From NCBI RefSeq assembly GCF_900215245.1, contig NZ_LT907842.1, positions 3,410,001-3,474,000 of the forward strand: a DNA stretch of 64,000 bases, read 5' to 3'. A program made the position numbers and the translations under genes. Shown in pieces: positions 10,479 to 18,675 of the stretch. The stretch is from Pseudomonas fluorescens (GTDB lineage: Bacteria; Pseudomonadota; Gammaproteobacteria; Pseudomonadales; Pseudomonadaceae). The notes beneath the pieces are model-generated. The model did not search any database. It saw nothing but the letters and a program-made list of their open reading frames with translations, and was not told the DNA's origin. Numbering within the stretch: the first letter of the stretch is position 1; each line of letters starts with the position of its first letter.

Positions 10479-13400
10479 TCAGTGTGTGGTCGCCAGCGCA
10501 GGGGCTGGTTTGGGCCGGTGGAAAAACCGTTCAAGGTACAAGTATATGACCGGTGTGGTGAACAGAGTCAGTGCCTGGCTCACCAGCAAGCCGCCGACCA
10601 CTGCGATACCCAGCGGTTGACGCAGTTCCGCACCGGGCCCGGAACCCAGCATCAACGGCACTGCGCCGAGCAAGGCGGCGAGGGTGGTCATGATGATCGG
10701 TCGGAACCGAGTGACGCACGCTTCGTAAATCGCCTCCTCAGGCGCCAGCCCGCGTACGCGCTGGGCCTCCAGGGCAAAGTCGATCATCAGGATGCCGTTT
10801 TTCTTCACAATGCCGATCAGCAACACCAGGCCGATCAAGGCCATGATCGAAAAGTCCTGGCCCAGCAGCCACAGCATGATCAGCGCCCCCAGGCCCGCCG
10901 AGGGCAAGGTGGAGATGATCGTCAACGGGTGCACAAAGCTCTCATACAGCACGCCGAGGATAATGTAGACCGCCACCAGCGCGGCGAGGATCAGCCACGG
11001 CTGGCTGGCCAACGAACTCTGGAACGCCTGGGCCGCGCCCTGGAACGTGCCGATCAGGGTGGCCGGCATGCCGATTTCATTCTTGGCCTGGTTGAGCATA
11101 ATCACCGCATCGCCCAACGCCACGCCAGGCGCGAGGTTGAAGGACAGGTTGGCGGCGGGGAACATGCCGTCATGGCTGATGGACAACGGCCCCACGGTCG
11201 GTGGGTCGACCTTGGCCAGCGCCGACAGCGGCACCATCTCGTTGGTCAGCGGCGAGCGCAGGTAGAAGTAGTTCAGGCTTTCGGCCTTGCCGCGTTGCTG
11301 GCTGTCCAGTTCCAACACCACCTGATACTGGTTGATCTCGGTCTGGAACTCGTTGATCTGCCGCTGGCCGAATGCGTCATACAACGCCTGGTCGACATCG
11401 GTAGCGGTCAGGCCAAAGCGCGCAGCGGCCTGGCGGTCGATGCTGATGTGGGTGATGCTGCCGCCCAGTTGCAGGTCGTTGGACAGGTCGCGGAAGGCCG
11501 GGTTGGCGCGCAGTTTTTCGGTCAGGCGTTGGGTCCAGGTGTTCAGCGTCGGGCCGTCGTTGCTCTTGAGCACATACTGGTACTGGGCGCGGCTGGGGCC
11601 GGAGCTGAGGTTGATGTCCTGGCCGGCGCGCAGGTACAGCACGATACCCGGCACCTTCGCCAGTTTCGGGCGGATGCGGTCGATGAACTGGCTGGCGGAC
11701 ACGTCGCGATCACCACGGTCTTTCAAGGCGATCCAGAAGCGGCCGTTGGCGATGGTCTGGTTGCTGCCGGTGACGCCCACCGAGTGGGAAAAGGCTTCCA
11801 CCGCCGGGTCAGCCTTGATGATTTCGGCCAGGGCTTTGTGCTTGGCGACCATGTCCGGGTACGACACGTCGGCCGCCGCCTCGCTGGTGCCTAGTACAAA
11901 ACCGGTGTCCTGCACCGGGAAGAACCCCTTGGGGATAAACACGTAGCCGACCACGGCCAAGGCCAGGGTCACAATGAAAATGGCCGCCATCGTGCGTTGA
12001 TGGGCCAATGCACGGCGCAGGTTACGTGCGTAGCCGGCGAGCAGGCGTTCACTGAAACCGGGTTTGTCGTGGGCGTGATGCGTCGGCGCGCGCATGAACA
12101 ACGCGGCCAGGGTAGGCGCCAGTGTCAGCGAGACCACCACCGAAATCAGAATGGTCGAGGTGGCTGTCAGCGCAAACTCCTTGAACAGCCGCCCGACCAC
12201 GCCGCCCATGAACAGCAGCGGAATAAAGGCCGCCACCAGCGAGAAGCTGATGGACACCACGGTAAAGCCAATCTCGCCAGCCCCCTTGATCGCGGCTTCG
12301 CGCTTGTCGAGTCCAGCTTCCAGGTGGCGGTGAATGTTCTCCACCACCACGATGGCATCGTCCACCACAAAGCCCACGGCGATTACGATCGCCACCAGGG
12401 TCAGGTTGTTCAGGCTGAAGCCCATCAGGTACATCAAGGCGAAACTGGCGATCAGCGATACACCCAACACGCTGGACACAATCATCGTCGCGGATAGCTG
12501 GCGCAGGAACAGCGCCATCACCGCCACCACCAGCAAGATGGCGATCAGCAAGGTGACTTCCACTTCATGCAGGGAGGCGCGGATGGTCTTGGTGCGGTCG
12601 GTCAGCACGCTGACCTGCACCGACGCCGGCAACATGCCTTCCAGGCGCGGCAGCTCGGCTTGAATGCGGTCGACGGTCTCGACAATGTTGGCGCCGGGCT
12701 GGCGCGATATGACCAGGTTGACCCCCGGTGTATCGCCGGACCAGGCCTGCACATAGGCGTTTTCCGAACCGTTGATGACTTTGGCGACATCACGCAGTTG
12801 AACCGGCGCGCCATTTTTGTAGGAAACGATTAACTGGCCGTATTCCTCCGGGTGAAACAATTGGTCGTTGGTCGACAGGGTCGACACACTGTTCTCGCCG
12901 TAAATCGCACCTTTGGCCAGGTTCAAACTGGATTGTTGAATGGCCAGGCGCACGTCGGCGAGGGTCAGGCCGATCGCCGCAAGTTTGTCCGGCGAGGCTT
13001 GTACGCGAATCGCCGGGCGCTGTTGGCCGGTGATGTTGATCTGGCCGACGCCGTCGATCTGGCTGATCTGACGGGCCAACAGGGTTTCGACATAGTCGCT
13101 CAGCTCGGTGCTGGGCATGTTGGCGGAGCTGACGCTGAGGATCAGCACCGGGCTGTCCGCCGGGTTGACCTTCTTCCAGGTCGGCAGGCTCGGCATATCG
13201 CTGGGCAGTTTGCCGGACGCGGTGTTGATCGCCGCCTGCACTTCCTGGGCGGCAGTGTCGATGCTCTTGTTCAGAGTGAATTGCAGGGTCAAGAGGCTTG
13301 AGCCCAAGGCGCTGCTGGAGGTCATTTGGGTCATGCCGGGGATGGCGCTGAATTGCACCTCCAGCGGCGTTGCAACCGACGACGCCATGGTGTCGGGGCT

Positions 13401-13574
13401 GGCGCCGGGCAGGGTCGCGGTGACCTGGATGGTCGGAAATTCCGCTTCCGGCAATGGGGCGACGGCCAGCCGGGGGAAGGCAATCACCCCCAACAGCACT
13501 AAGGCAAAGGTCAACAGCAGGGTGGCAACCGGGTGGTCAACGCACCAGGCGGACGGCGAACGGCTGCCACTCAT
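10479..13574 (-). CDS. RND-family efflux pump, inner membrane subunit (MdtB/MdtC-like)
   Basis: Proton-driven drug/metabolite exporter. 1031 residues, the normal size of the hydrophobe/amphiphile exporter class. Twelve membrane helices in the usual 1+5+1+5 pattern with two large periplasmic loops. Helix 4 carries the proton-relay pair in GFVVDDAIVVVENIHRH. The sequence style (PEAEFPTIQVTATLPGASPD; FMGGVVGRLFKEFA) is closest to the MdtB/MdtC/MuxBC group, but only one RND gene is present, whereas those pumps normally use two. Its start overlaps the adaptor stop by 4 bp (ATGA). Confidence 0.92.
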   Translation of the reverse strand: MSGSRSPSAWCVDHPVATLLLTFALVLLGVIAFPRLAVAPLPEAEFPTIQVTATLPGASPDTMASSVATPLEVQFSAIPGMTQMTSSSALGSSLLTLQFTLNKSIDTAAQEVQAAINTASGKLPSDMPSLPTWKKVNPADSPVLILSVSSANMPSTELSDYVETLLARQISQIDGVGQINITGQQRPAIRVQASPDKLAAIGLTLADVRLAIQQSSLNLAKGAIYGENSVSTLSTNDQLFHPEEYGQLIVSYKNGAPVQLRDVAKVINGSENAYVQAWSGDTPGVNLVISRQPGANIVETVDRIQAELPRLEGMLPASVQVSVLTDRTKTIRASLHEVEVTLLIAILLVVAVMALFLRQLSATMIVSSVLGVSLIASFALMYLMGFSLNNLTLVAIVIAVGFVVDDAIVVVENIHRHLEAGLDKREAAIKGAGEIGFTVVSISFSLVAAFIPLLFMGGVVGRLFKEFALTATSTILISVVVSLTLAPTLAALFMRAPTHHAHDKPGFSERLLAGYARNLRRALAHQRTMAAIFIVTLALAVVGYVFIPKGFFPVQDTGFVLGTSEAAADVSYPDMVAKHKALAEIIKADPAVEAFSHSVGVTGSNQTIANGRFWIALKDRGDRDVSASQFIDRIRPKLAKVPGIVLYLRAGQDINLSSGPSRAQYQYVLKSNDGPTLNTWTQRLTEKLRANPAFRDLSNDLQLGGSITHISIDRQAAARFGLTATDVDQALYDAFGQRQINEFQTEINQYQVVLELDSQQRGKAESLNYFYLRSPLTNEMVPLSALAKVDPPTVGPLSISHDGMFPAANLSFNLAPGVALGDAVIMLNQAKNEIGMPATLIGTFQGAAQAFQSSLASQPWLILAALVAVYIILGVLYESFVHPLTIISTLPSAGLGALIMLWLLGQDFSIMALIGLVLLIGIVKKNGILMIDFALEAQRVRGLAPEEAIYEACVTRFRPIIMTTLAALLGAVPLMLGSGPGAELRQPLGIAVVGGLLVSQALTLFTTPVIYLYLERFFHRPKPAPALATTH

Positions 13575-14737
13575 GGCTGCACCTTGGCGTCGACGGTATG
13601 GATGACTTGAGGCGGCTCTTTGAGCACCTCCACCTGGGCGCCGGGCTTGAGCCGCGACTGGCCGTCGCTGACTAGCACATCGCCGGCCTGCACGCCCTTG
13701 ATGATGTTCACATCGCTGTCCTGATAGGTGATCTGCACCGGCACAATCTCCACCCTGTCACCGTTGACGCGGTACACAAAGTGCGAGTCCAGGCCGCGTT
13801 GCACTACGGTCGGTGGCACCACCAGGGCGTTTTTGTCGAGGGCGGTCTGGATCTTGATGGTCACCAGTTGCCCAGGCCACAGGCGCTGCGAGGCGTTCTG
13901 GAATTCAGCCTTGGCGCGCAAGGTGCCGGTGGTGGAGCTGATCTGGTTGTCGATCAGGCTCAAGTGGCCTTCGCCGAGCAGGTCGCCGGTCTGGCCGTCA
14001 GTGTCGGCCCCCAGGTAGGCGTCGACGCTGGCTTGGGTCGGCGCTGCGATCAAGCCTTGCAGGGTCGGCAGCATTTGTTGCGGCAAGGAAAACTCGACGG
14101 CAATCGGGTCGATTTGCGTCACGGAGAACAGGCCCTGGGCGTCACTCATGCGCAGGAAATTGCCTTCGTCCACCGTGCGGATACCGACGCGACCAGTCAC
14201 CGGCGAGCGAATTTGGGTGTAGGAAAGTTGTACTTGGGCTGAATCAATCGCCGCCTGATTGCCTTGCGCCGTGGCCTTGAGCTGGTTGACCAGGGCCTGT
14301 TGCTGGTCATAAGTCTGCTTCGAGACGCCGTCGTCGATGCTCAGTTCTTTGTAGCGTTTGAGGTTGAACAGCGCCACTTGCAGCTGCGCCTGGCTTTCCC
14401 CCAATTGCGCCTTGGCCTGGTCGAGGCTGGCGCGGATCGAGCGGTCATCGATGGTCGCCAGCAAGTCACCGGCCTTGACTAACTGGCCCTCTTTAACCAG
14501 CAGCTTGGTGAGGATGCCGTCGATTTGCGGGCGAATCACCACGCTGTGCAACGACAGCACCGAGCCGATACCGCTGACGAACCGAGGGATGTCCTGTTGC
14601 GTGACACTCACCACCCGCACCGGAATGGCGGTCGCCGCCGCCAGTTTGCTCTTGGCCGGTCGGTTGACTACCCAGGCGGTAATTGCCACGACTACGAGGG
14701 CACCCACGATCAGGGCGGTTTTTCGTTGAATGTGCAT
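13571..14737 (-). CDS. RND efflux periplasmic adaptor (MdtA-like)
   Basis: Membrane fusion protein linking the RND pump to an outer-membrane channel. 388 residues from ATG at 14737 (MHIQRKTALIVGALVVVAIT), with an N-terminal membrane anchor. Typical adaptor order: lipoyl halves (VVIRPQIDGILTKLLVKEGQ and QIRSPVTGRVGIRTVDEGN) flanking a coiled hairpin (about 100-165, rich in Gln, Ala, Leu), then beta-barrel and membrane-proximal parts. First gene of a four-gene operon. No outer-membrane factor is encoded here, so a channel from elsewhere must be shared. Confidence 0.9.
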   Translation of the reverse strand: MHIQRKTALIVGALVVVAITAWVVNRPAKSKLAAATAIPVRVVSVTQQDIPRFVSGIGSVLSLHSVVIRPQIDGILTKLLVKEGQLVKAGDLLATIDDRSIRASLDQAKAQLGESQAQLQVALFNLKRYKELSIDDGVSKQTYDQQQALVNQLKATAQGNQAAIDSAQVQLSYTQIRSPVTGRVGIRTVDEGNFLRMSDAQGLFSVTQIDPIAVEFSLPQQMLPTLQGLIAAPTQASVDAYLGADTDGQTGDLLGEGHLSLIDNQISSTTGTLRAKAEFQNASQRLWPGQLVTIKIQTALDKNALVVPPTVVQRGLDSHFVYRVNGDRVEIVPVQITYQDSDVNIIKGVQAGDVLVSDGQSRLKPGAQVEVLKEPPQVIHTVDAKVQP

Positions 14738-14817
14738 GGGGTGGGGCGCCGAGGCAAAGGGTTGGGAGAATGAAGGTGATTTATAGCCTGCCGACCCGGT
14801 CAGCACGGTGACTGCTA

Positions 14818-14835
14818 ACTGACAGGGCTGTCAGT
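14818..14835. promoter_or_regulatory. Palindromic candidate operator of the pump operon
   Basis: ACTGACAG-GG-CTGTCAGT is a perfect 8-bp inverted repeat with a 2-bp spacer, 80 bp upstream of the adaptor start. It contains TGACA and TGTCA half-sites spaced as in CusR-type boxes, so the co-encoded regulator is the natural candidate. The site also lies upstream of the divergent small gene at 14952. Confidence 0.5.
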
Positions 14836-14951
14836 AAACTCTGACCATTCGTACCAGCGGTGGTTAAAGATGCCAGGCGCGCAGGTATACTGCGCGCCAG
14901 CGTGGCCCGCAAGTTGGCCCTGCCTCATTTTTTGCACGCCCCGGAGCTTTC

Positions 14952-15185
14952 ATGACTTCCCCGACACAACCCCCTGTTGAAGCGGCCGACCTCGTCGATC
15001 CGGCCAGCGCTGAAAGCGTTGAAAAAGCCGAGATCCCGGCGTTCAAGTTTCCGTTCAAGCCGGGTGAACTGGCCGGGGCCAAGAATGCCGCCCAGCCTTG
15101 GTATAAAAATGGCGCTAAAAACGGCCACACCAAATCGCCAGGCATGGCCCCGCCGGGTACTCGTCGCTCGATGGGTAAACGCTGA
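14952..15185 (+). CDS. Small conserved hypothetical protein, 77 residues
   Basis: Function unknown. Start supported by CGGAG ribosome site 7 bases before ATG. The protein has an acidic, Pro/Ala-rich N-terminal half (about 1-30) and a basic C-terminal half rich in Lys, Gly and Pro ending RRSMGKR; no membrane helix or signal peptide. It is probably disordered. A good -10 (TATACT, 14886-14891) lies 60 bp upstream, with only a weak -35. I recall similar proteins in other pseudomonads, which supports a real gene, but no function is known to me. Confidence 0.7.
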   Translation: MTSPTQPPVEAADLVDPASAESVEKAEIPAFKFPFKPGELAGAKNAAQPWYKNGAKNGHTKSPGMAPPGTRRSMGKR

Positions 15186-15277
15186 GACTAAGTCAGCGAA
15201 CGCTGTAGCGGTGTTTGCCTACAGGTTCTGCTTATATTTCTGATTGTAGGTCCGCGACCGTTTCTTGAAAGTTTGCA

Positions 15278-15329
15278 CAGCCTCCGCACCGCCCCCCTTA
15301 GTTGAACGGGGCGGGGTGCAGAGAGGCTG
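15278..15329 (+). other. Long mRNA hairpin before a binding-protein gene
   Basis: CAGCCTC at 15278-15284 pairs with GAGGCTG at 15323-15329, and inside it GCACC/GCCCC pairs with GGGGC/GGTGC around a two-G bulge, leaving a 9-13 base loop. It ends 25 bp before the GTG start of the next gene. No T tract follows, so it is not an ordinary terminator; it may be a 5' UTR control element. Confidence 0.45.
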
Positions 15330-15354
15330 GTCTTTCAGGAAAAGGACGTTTCTC

Positions 15355-16125
15355 GTGGCACTGATACAGCGCTTTGCACTGCTTGCCCTGTTGTTCTCGA
15401 TTGATGCGGTTGCGGTGGTTGAACCGCCTCGGCGCGAAATCCGCTTCGCTGTCGCCGCGCAATTCCCGCCCTTCCAAAGCCGCAACCCGCAAGGCCAGTT
15501 GGTCGGCCTGAATATCGACCTGGGTAATGCCCTGTGCCAGCAGTTGAATGTGCGCTGCACCTGGGTCGACCAGGTGATTGTCGAAAACGTCCCGGCGCTT
15601 GATGCCCGGCAATTCGATGCGATCATGGGGATGGCCCCCACGTCTGAACGGCGGCGTTGGGTGGGCTTCACCGACAATCTTTATCCTTTCACTACACGTC
15701 TGGTCGCCCGCCGATCCTCGGGCCTGATGCCGACCATCAGTTCGCTCAAGGGCAAGCGAGTGGGGGTATTGCTGGGCAGCAACCGCGAAGCCTTTACCCT
15801 GTCGCAGTGGGCGCCCGAGGGCGTGATCATCGAGAGTTTCTGGCTCAATGACGAGTTGGTCCGCAGCCTGGTGGCCGGTGATATCGATGCAACCTTGCAG
15901 GGCACCGTGGAAATCCGGGGCGCGCTGCTCGACACTGACGCCGGCCAGGATTTCAACTTCATGGGCCCTGAGATTTCGGCCGAACTGTTGGGCAATGGCG
16001 TGGCAATCGCGGTGCGCAAGCCTGATACGGCGTTACGCAGTCAACTCAACCGTGCCCTTGAAGAGCTGATGCAAAATGGCGAATACCAACGGATCCTCGC
16101 GCCCTACCACTTGGAAACACCGTGA
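15355..16125 (+). CDS. Family 3 periplasmic solute-binding protein, orphan
   Basis: 256 residues starting at GTG (15355), preceded by AAAAGGA; the longer upstream frame would begin inside the hairpin region. Signal peptide of about 18-20 residues, then a bilobal amino-acid-type binding domain: REIRFAVAAQFPPFQSRNPQ, the GLNIDLGNALCQQL segment, and FDAIMGMAPTSERRRWVGFT. No permease or ATPase gene lies nearby, so it may act as an uptake receptor for a distant transporter or as a sensor ligand. Substrate not assignable; basic amino acids are typical of the family. Confidence 0.8.
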   Translation: MALIQRFALLALLFSIDAVAVVEPPRREIRFAVAAQFPPFQSRNPQGQLVGLNIDLGNALCQQLNVRCTWVDQVIVENVPALDARQFDAIMGMAPTSERRRWVGFTDNLYPFTTRLVARRSSGLMPTISSLKGKRVGVLLGSNREAFTLSQWAPEGVIIESFWLNDELVRSLVAGDIDATLQGTVEIRGALLDTDAGQDFNFMGPEISAELLGNGVAIAVRKPDTALRSQLNRALEELMQNGEYQRILAPYHLETP

Positions 16126-16218
16126 CGGTTCATTCACTGCGCGTGCTGGCGCAAACGCCACGCGCCATGGGCGCCGGGCAGGTTCATGGCCAGCCTCTGA
16201 CGCCTTGCCACCCGGGGC

Positions 16219-16962
16219 TCAAGCCGCGCGCAAGGAAATAAACGCGTAGTTGGCCGGCACCTCGGTAGCAATCTGTGCGCCGGCATCCAGCAACTGCTCG
16301 GCGATGTCCAGGCCGGACGCATGAAACACCCACTCACTGGCCACCGACGGCTGGTCAAGCGCCAGCTCGATGGCCTGGGCAAAGGCGTGCATATCCGGCA
16401 GGTACGCGGTAAACCCGTCGCCTTTTAGCGCGGTGGTGCGAATGCCCAGCAGCGCACACACCGCCTCCTTGGTGAGTACATCGTCACGGTCGGCCTGGCG
16501 GGAGCGGCGGATCAGTTCCGCCAGTTCCTGGTCCACCAACTCACCGCCCACGATCAGCGCCGGGCCCTGTTCCCAGGATTCCGGCGGGCAGTCCTTGGCG
16601 GCGGGGTTCAGCGGGATGTGCGGGTTGATTTCCATCGGGTAGATACGGCACACCAACGGGCGGCGCGCATAAATGCCGCAACGGTTGTCTTCGTCAAGAT
16701 TCCGGCAGCGCCCGGCGTTGTAGGCGGCAAACGTGATGGCCACAAACGCCTCGGTATTGCCGCTGGGCACCACCACCGAACGGCGCTCGGCGTGTTCGCG
16801 TTGTTGCACGGGCAAGCCCAGGCCATTGCCGAGAAAACCCTCCACCAGAACAATCACGTTACCGCCGTCAGCCGCCCAACTGCGGGCCTCTTCAAGGGTC
16901 AGGGGCACATGATGGTCGGTGCAGCATTTGCCGCAACCTACACAGGAAAAATGAGTGTTCAT
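16219..16962 (-). CDS. YkgJ-family cysteine-cluster protein
   Basis: 247 residues from MNTHFSCVGCGKCC. The N-terminal CxxCxxCC cluster and the later CRNLDEDNRCGIYARRPLVCRIYP segment (about 84-107) are the conserved cysteines of the YkgJ/UPF0153 family, thought to bind zinc or an iron-sulfur cluster. The C-terminal half, about 110-247, is less conserved. The biochemical role of the family is not established to my knowledge. It converges on the orphan binding-protein gene; the 93 bp between them show no terminator. Confidence 0.8.
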   Translation of the reverse strand: MNTHFSCVGCGKCCTDHHVPLTLEEARSWAADGGNVIVLVEGFLGNGLGLPVQQREHAERRSVVVPSGNTEAFVAITFAAYNAGRCRNLDEDNRCGIYARRPLVCRIYPMEINPHIPLNPAAKDCPPESWEQGPALIVGGELVDQELAELIRRSRQADRDDVLTKEAVCALLGIRTTALKGDGFTAYLPDMHAFAQAIELALDQPSVASEWVFHASGLDIAEQLLDAGAQIATEVPANYAFISLRAA

Positions 16963-17070
16963 GGAGGATCTGTCACCAGGCAAGGTCAGAGGGCACTCTT
17001 GAACAGTGACGGGATTTTGCCTCTATTCACGGTTCTGGCTCTCTGGAAGCAAGTTATGCGCCAGTGCCTG

Positions 17071-17553
17071 TCAGTCTTCGGGGACCAGGTCGCGCAGCAC
17101 AAAGACCATGCCTGCACTTTCATACAGTTGCCGGGCGCGCAGGTTGCTCTCGCGTACTTTGAGGTCTACGTAAGGCTCGCCGCGCTGCTTGAACACATGA
17201 AAGGTGTGCAGCAACAACGCGCGACCCAGCCCCTGGCCTTGGGCGCAGGGGTGTATCGAGAGGTTCTTGATAAACGCGCTGGTCCAGCATTGAGCCACGC
17301 CGAGAATACCGTCGCGGTTACTGGCCACCAGGCACAGCGTCGGGTCGAATTCGGCATCGGTGACGAACCGCTGCTGCCATTGCGCCAGGCTCGCGACACG
17401 GCCACCGCCTTGATCCTGAGTCATGCGCAACACCGCATGAATCGCCGGGGCCAGCTCGTCGCGGTAATGATCCAGCCGGGTATCTGCTGGCCACTGCGGC
17501 GCCGGCAGGCTGGCGGTGAGGTCGCGGCGCAGCAGTTGGAAGTATTCCGCCAC
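17071..17553 (-). CDS. GNAT-family N-acetyltransferase
   Basis: 160 residues, start GTG at 17553 only 3 bp after the cheV stop, with AAAGGG in the end of cheV as ribosome site. The acetyl-CoA-binding motif A is clear (SIHPCAQGQGLGRALLLHTF), followed by the NLRARQLYESAGMVF motif B. The acceptor is unknown. Its position directly behind cheV implies co-transcription, and the acetylation target might be a chemotaxis protein, which is only a guess. Confidence 0.82.
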   Translation of the reverse strand: MAEYFQLLRRDLTASLPAPQWPADTRLDHYRDELAPAIHAVLRMTQDQGGGRVASLAQWQQRFVTDAEFDPTLCLVASNRDGILGVAQCWTSAFIKNLSIHPCAQGQGLGRALLLHTFHVFKQRGEPYVDLKVRESNLRARQLYESAGMVFVLRDLVPED

Positions 17554-17556
17554 CGG

Positions 17557-18459
17557 TTACAGGCCCTTTTGCGCCACAGCCTTGGCAGCGACCACCAGGC
17601 ACTTGGTCAGTTCGGGCGACGAAAACTTGGTCAGCACCGCATCGGCGCCGGCCAGGCGGGCTTTTTCGCTGTTCATCGCGCTGTCCAGTGAGGTGTGCAG
17701 CAACACGTACAACTCTTGGAAATCCGGGGTTTCGCGCAGGGTGCGGGTGAGGGCGTAGCCATCCATTTCGGACATTTCGATGTCCGACACCACCACGTTG
17801 ATCTGCTCGACCGTGCCTTGCAGCTCCAGCAGTACATCGATGGCTTCCTTGGCGCTGCGTGCGGTATGGCATGTCAGGCCGAGGTTGCGCAGGGTGTGCA
17901 CCGATTGCTGCAGGGCGACCTGGCTGTCGTCCACCACCAGAATCCGCGCGTTGCCGAGCACTTCGGCCTCTTCCATGGTCAAGTCGGTCGGTGCCACTTC
18001 AATCGGCGCCGGGGCGATGCCGTGGATGACCTTTTCGATATCCAACACCTGCACCAGCCCGCCTTCAACCTGGGTTACCCCAGTGATAAACGAGCGATTC
18101 CCGCCGGAACCATAGGGCGGCGGCCGGATGTCGGTGGTCAGGCAGTGCACGATCTTGCTCACCGCCTGCACGTGCAGGCCCTGCTTGGAGCGGCTCACGT
18201 CGGTCACAATCAGGCAGCCGCCGTTCGGGTCTTGCAGGGGCATTTCGCCGAGGGCGCGGCTCAGGTCGATCACTGAGAGTGAGGCGCCGCGCAGTGTGGC
18301 GATGCCTTTGACGTGGGGGTGGGACTCCGGCAGCTTGGTCAGCGGCGGGCACGGGATGATTTCACTGACTTTAAGCAGGTTAATCGCCATCAACTTGCCG
18401 CTGCGCAAGGTAAAGAGCAGAAGCGAAAGTGAATCTGCGCGGGCTTTGGTGGTGGACAT
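17557..18459 (-). CDS. cheV: Chemotaxis coupling protein CheV
   Basis: Hybrid adaptor joining receptors to CheA. 300 residues: N-terminal CheW-like domain (about 10-150; SEIIPCPPLTKLPESHPHVK, IATLRGASLSVIDLSRAL) and a C-terminal receiver domain (about 170-298) with the phospho-acceptor Asp in VVVSDIEMSEMDGYAL and the ILVVDDSQVALQQ acidic pocket. The start is supported by GAAGG upstream. Not near other che genes, as often seen for cheV in pseudomonads. Confidence 0.93.
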   Translation of the reverse strand: MSTTKARADSLSLLLFTLRSGKLMAINLLKVSEIIPCPPLTKLPESHPHVKGIATLRGASLSVIDLSRALGEMPLQDPNGGCLIVTDVSRSKQGLHVQAVSKIVHCLTTDIRPPPYGSGGNRSFITGVTQVEGGLVQVLDIEKVIHGIAPAPIEVAPTDLTMEEAEVLGNARILVVDDSQVALQQSVHTLRNLGLTCHTARSAKEAIDVLLELQGTVEQINVVVSDIEMSEMDGYALTRTLRETPDFQELYVLLHTSLDSAMNSEKARLAGADAVLTKFSSPELTKCLVVAAKAVAQKGL

Positions 18460-18559
18460 AAAAACCTTCTGTGGATCAGGGATGACGATCTATAGAGGGT
18501 TATCGACTTGGGCGCGCCAGGCTTTAACCGTATTTGTCAGGTGAAGCGTGTTGGCGTGT

Positions 18560-18646
18560 GTGGGCGCGGGCTGGCCTGCGATAGCATCAACCTCGGTGTG
18601 ACTGAGACACCGAGGCGCCTGCATCGCCGGCAAGCCCGGCTCCCAC
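18560..18646. repeat. REPIN, variant type
   Basis: Left arm GTGGGCGCGGGCTGGCCTGC and right arm GCCGGCAAGCCCGGCTCCCAC with the inner sequence CACCGAGGCGCC. It belongs to a second REP subtype (GGCNTGCCTGCGAT core) also seen, decayed, at 3429-3492. It lies between cheV and the reductase gene. Confidence 0.8.
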
Positions 18647-18675
18647 AGGGGGGCCGCTGCCACGCGGCTCAGGTG

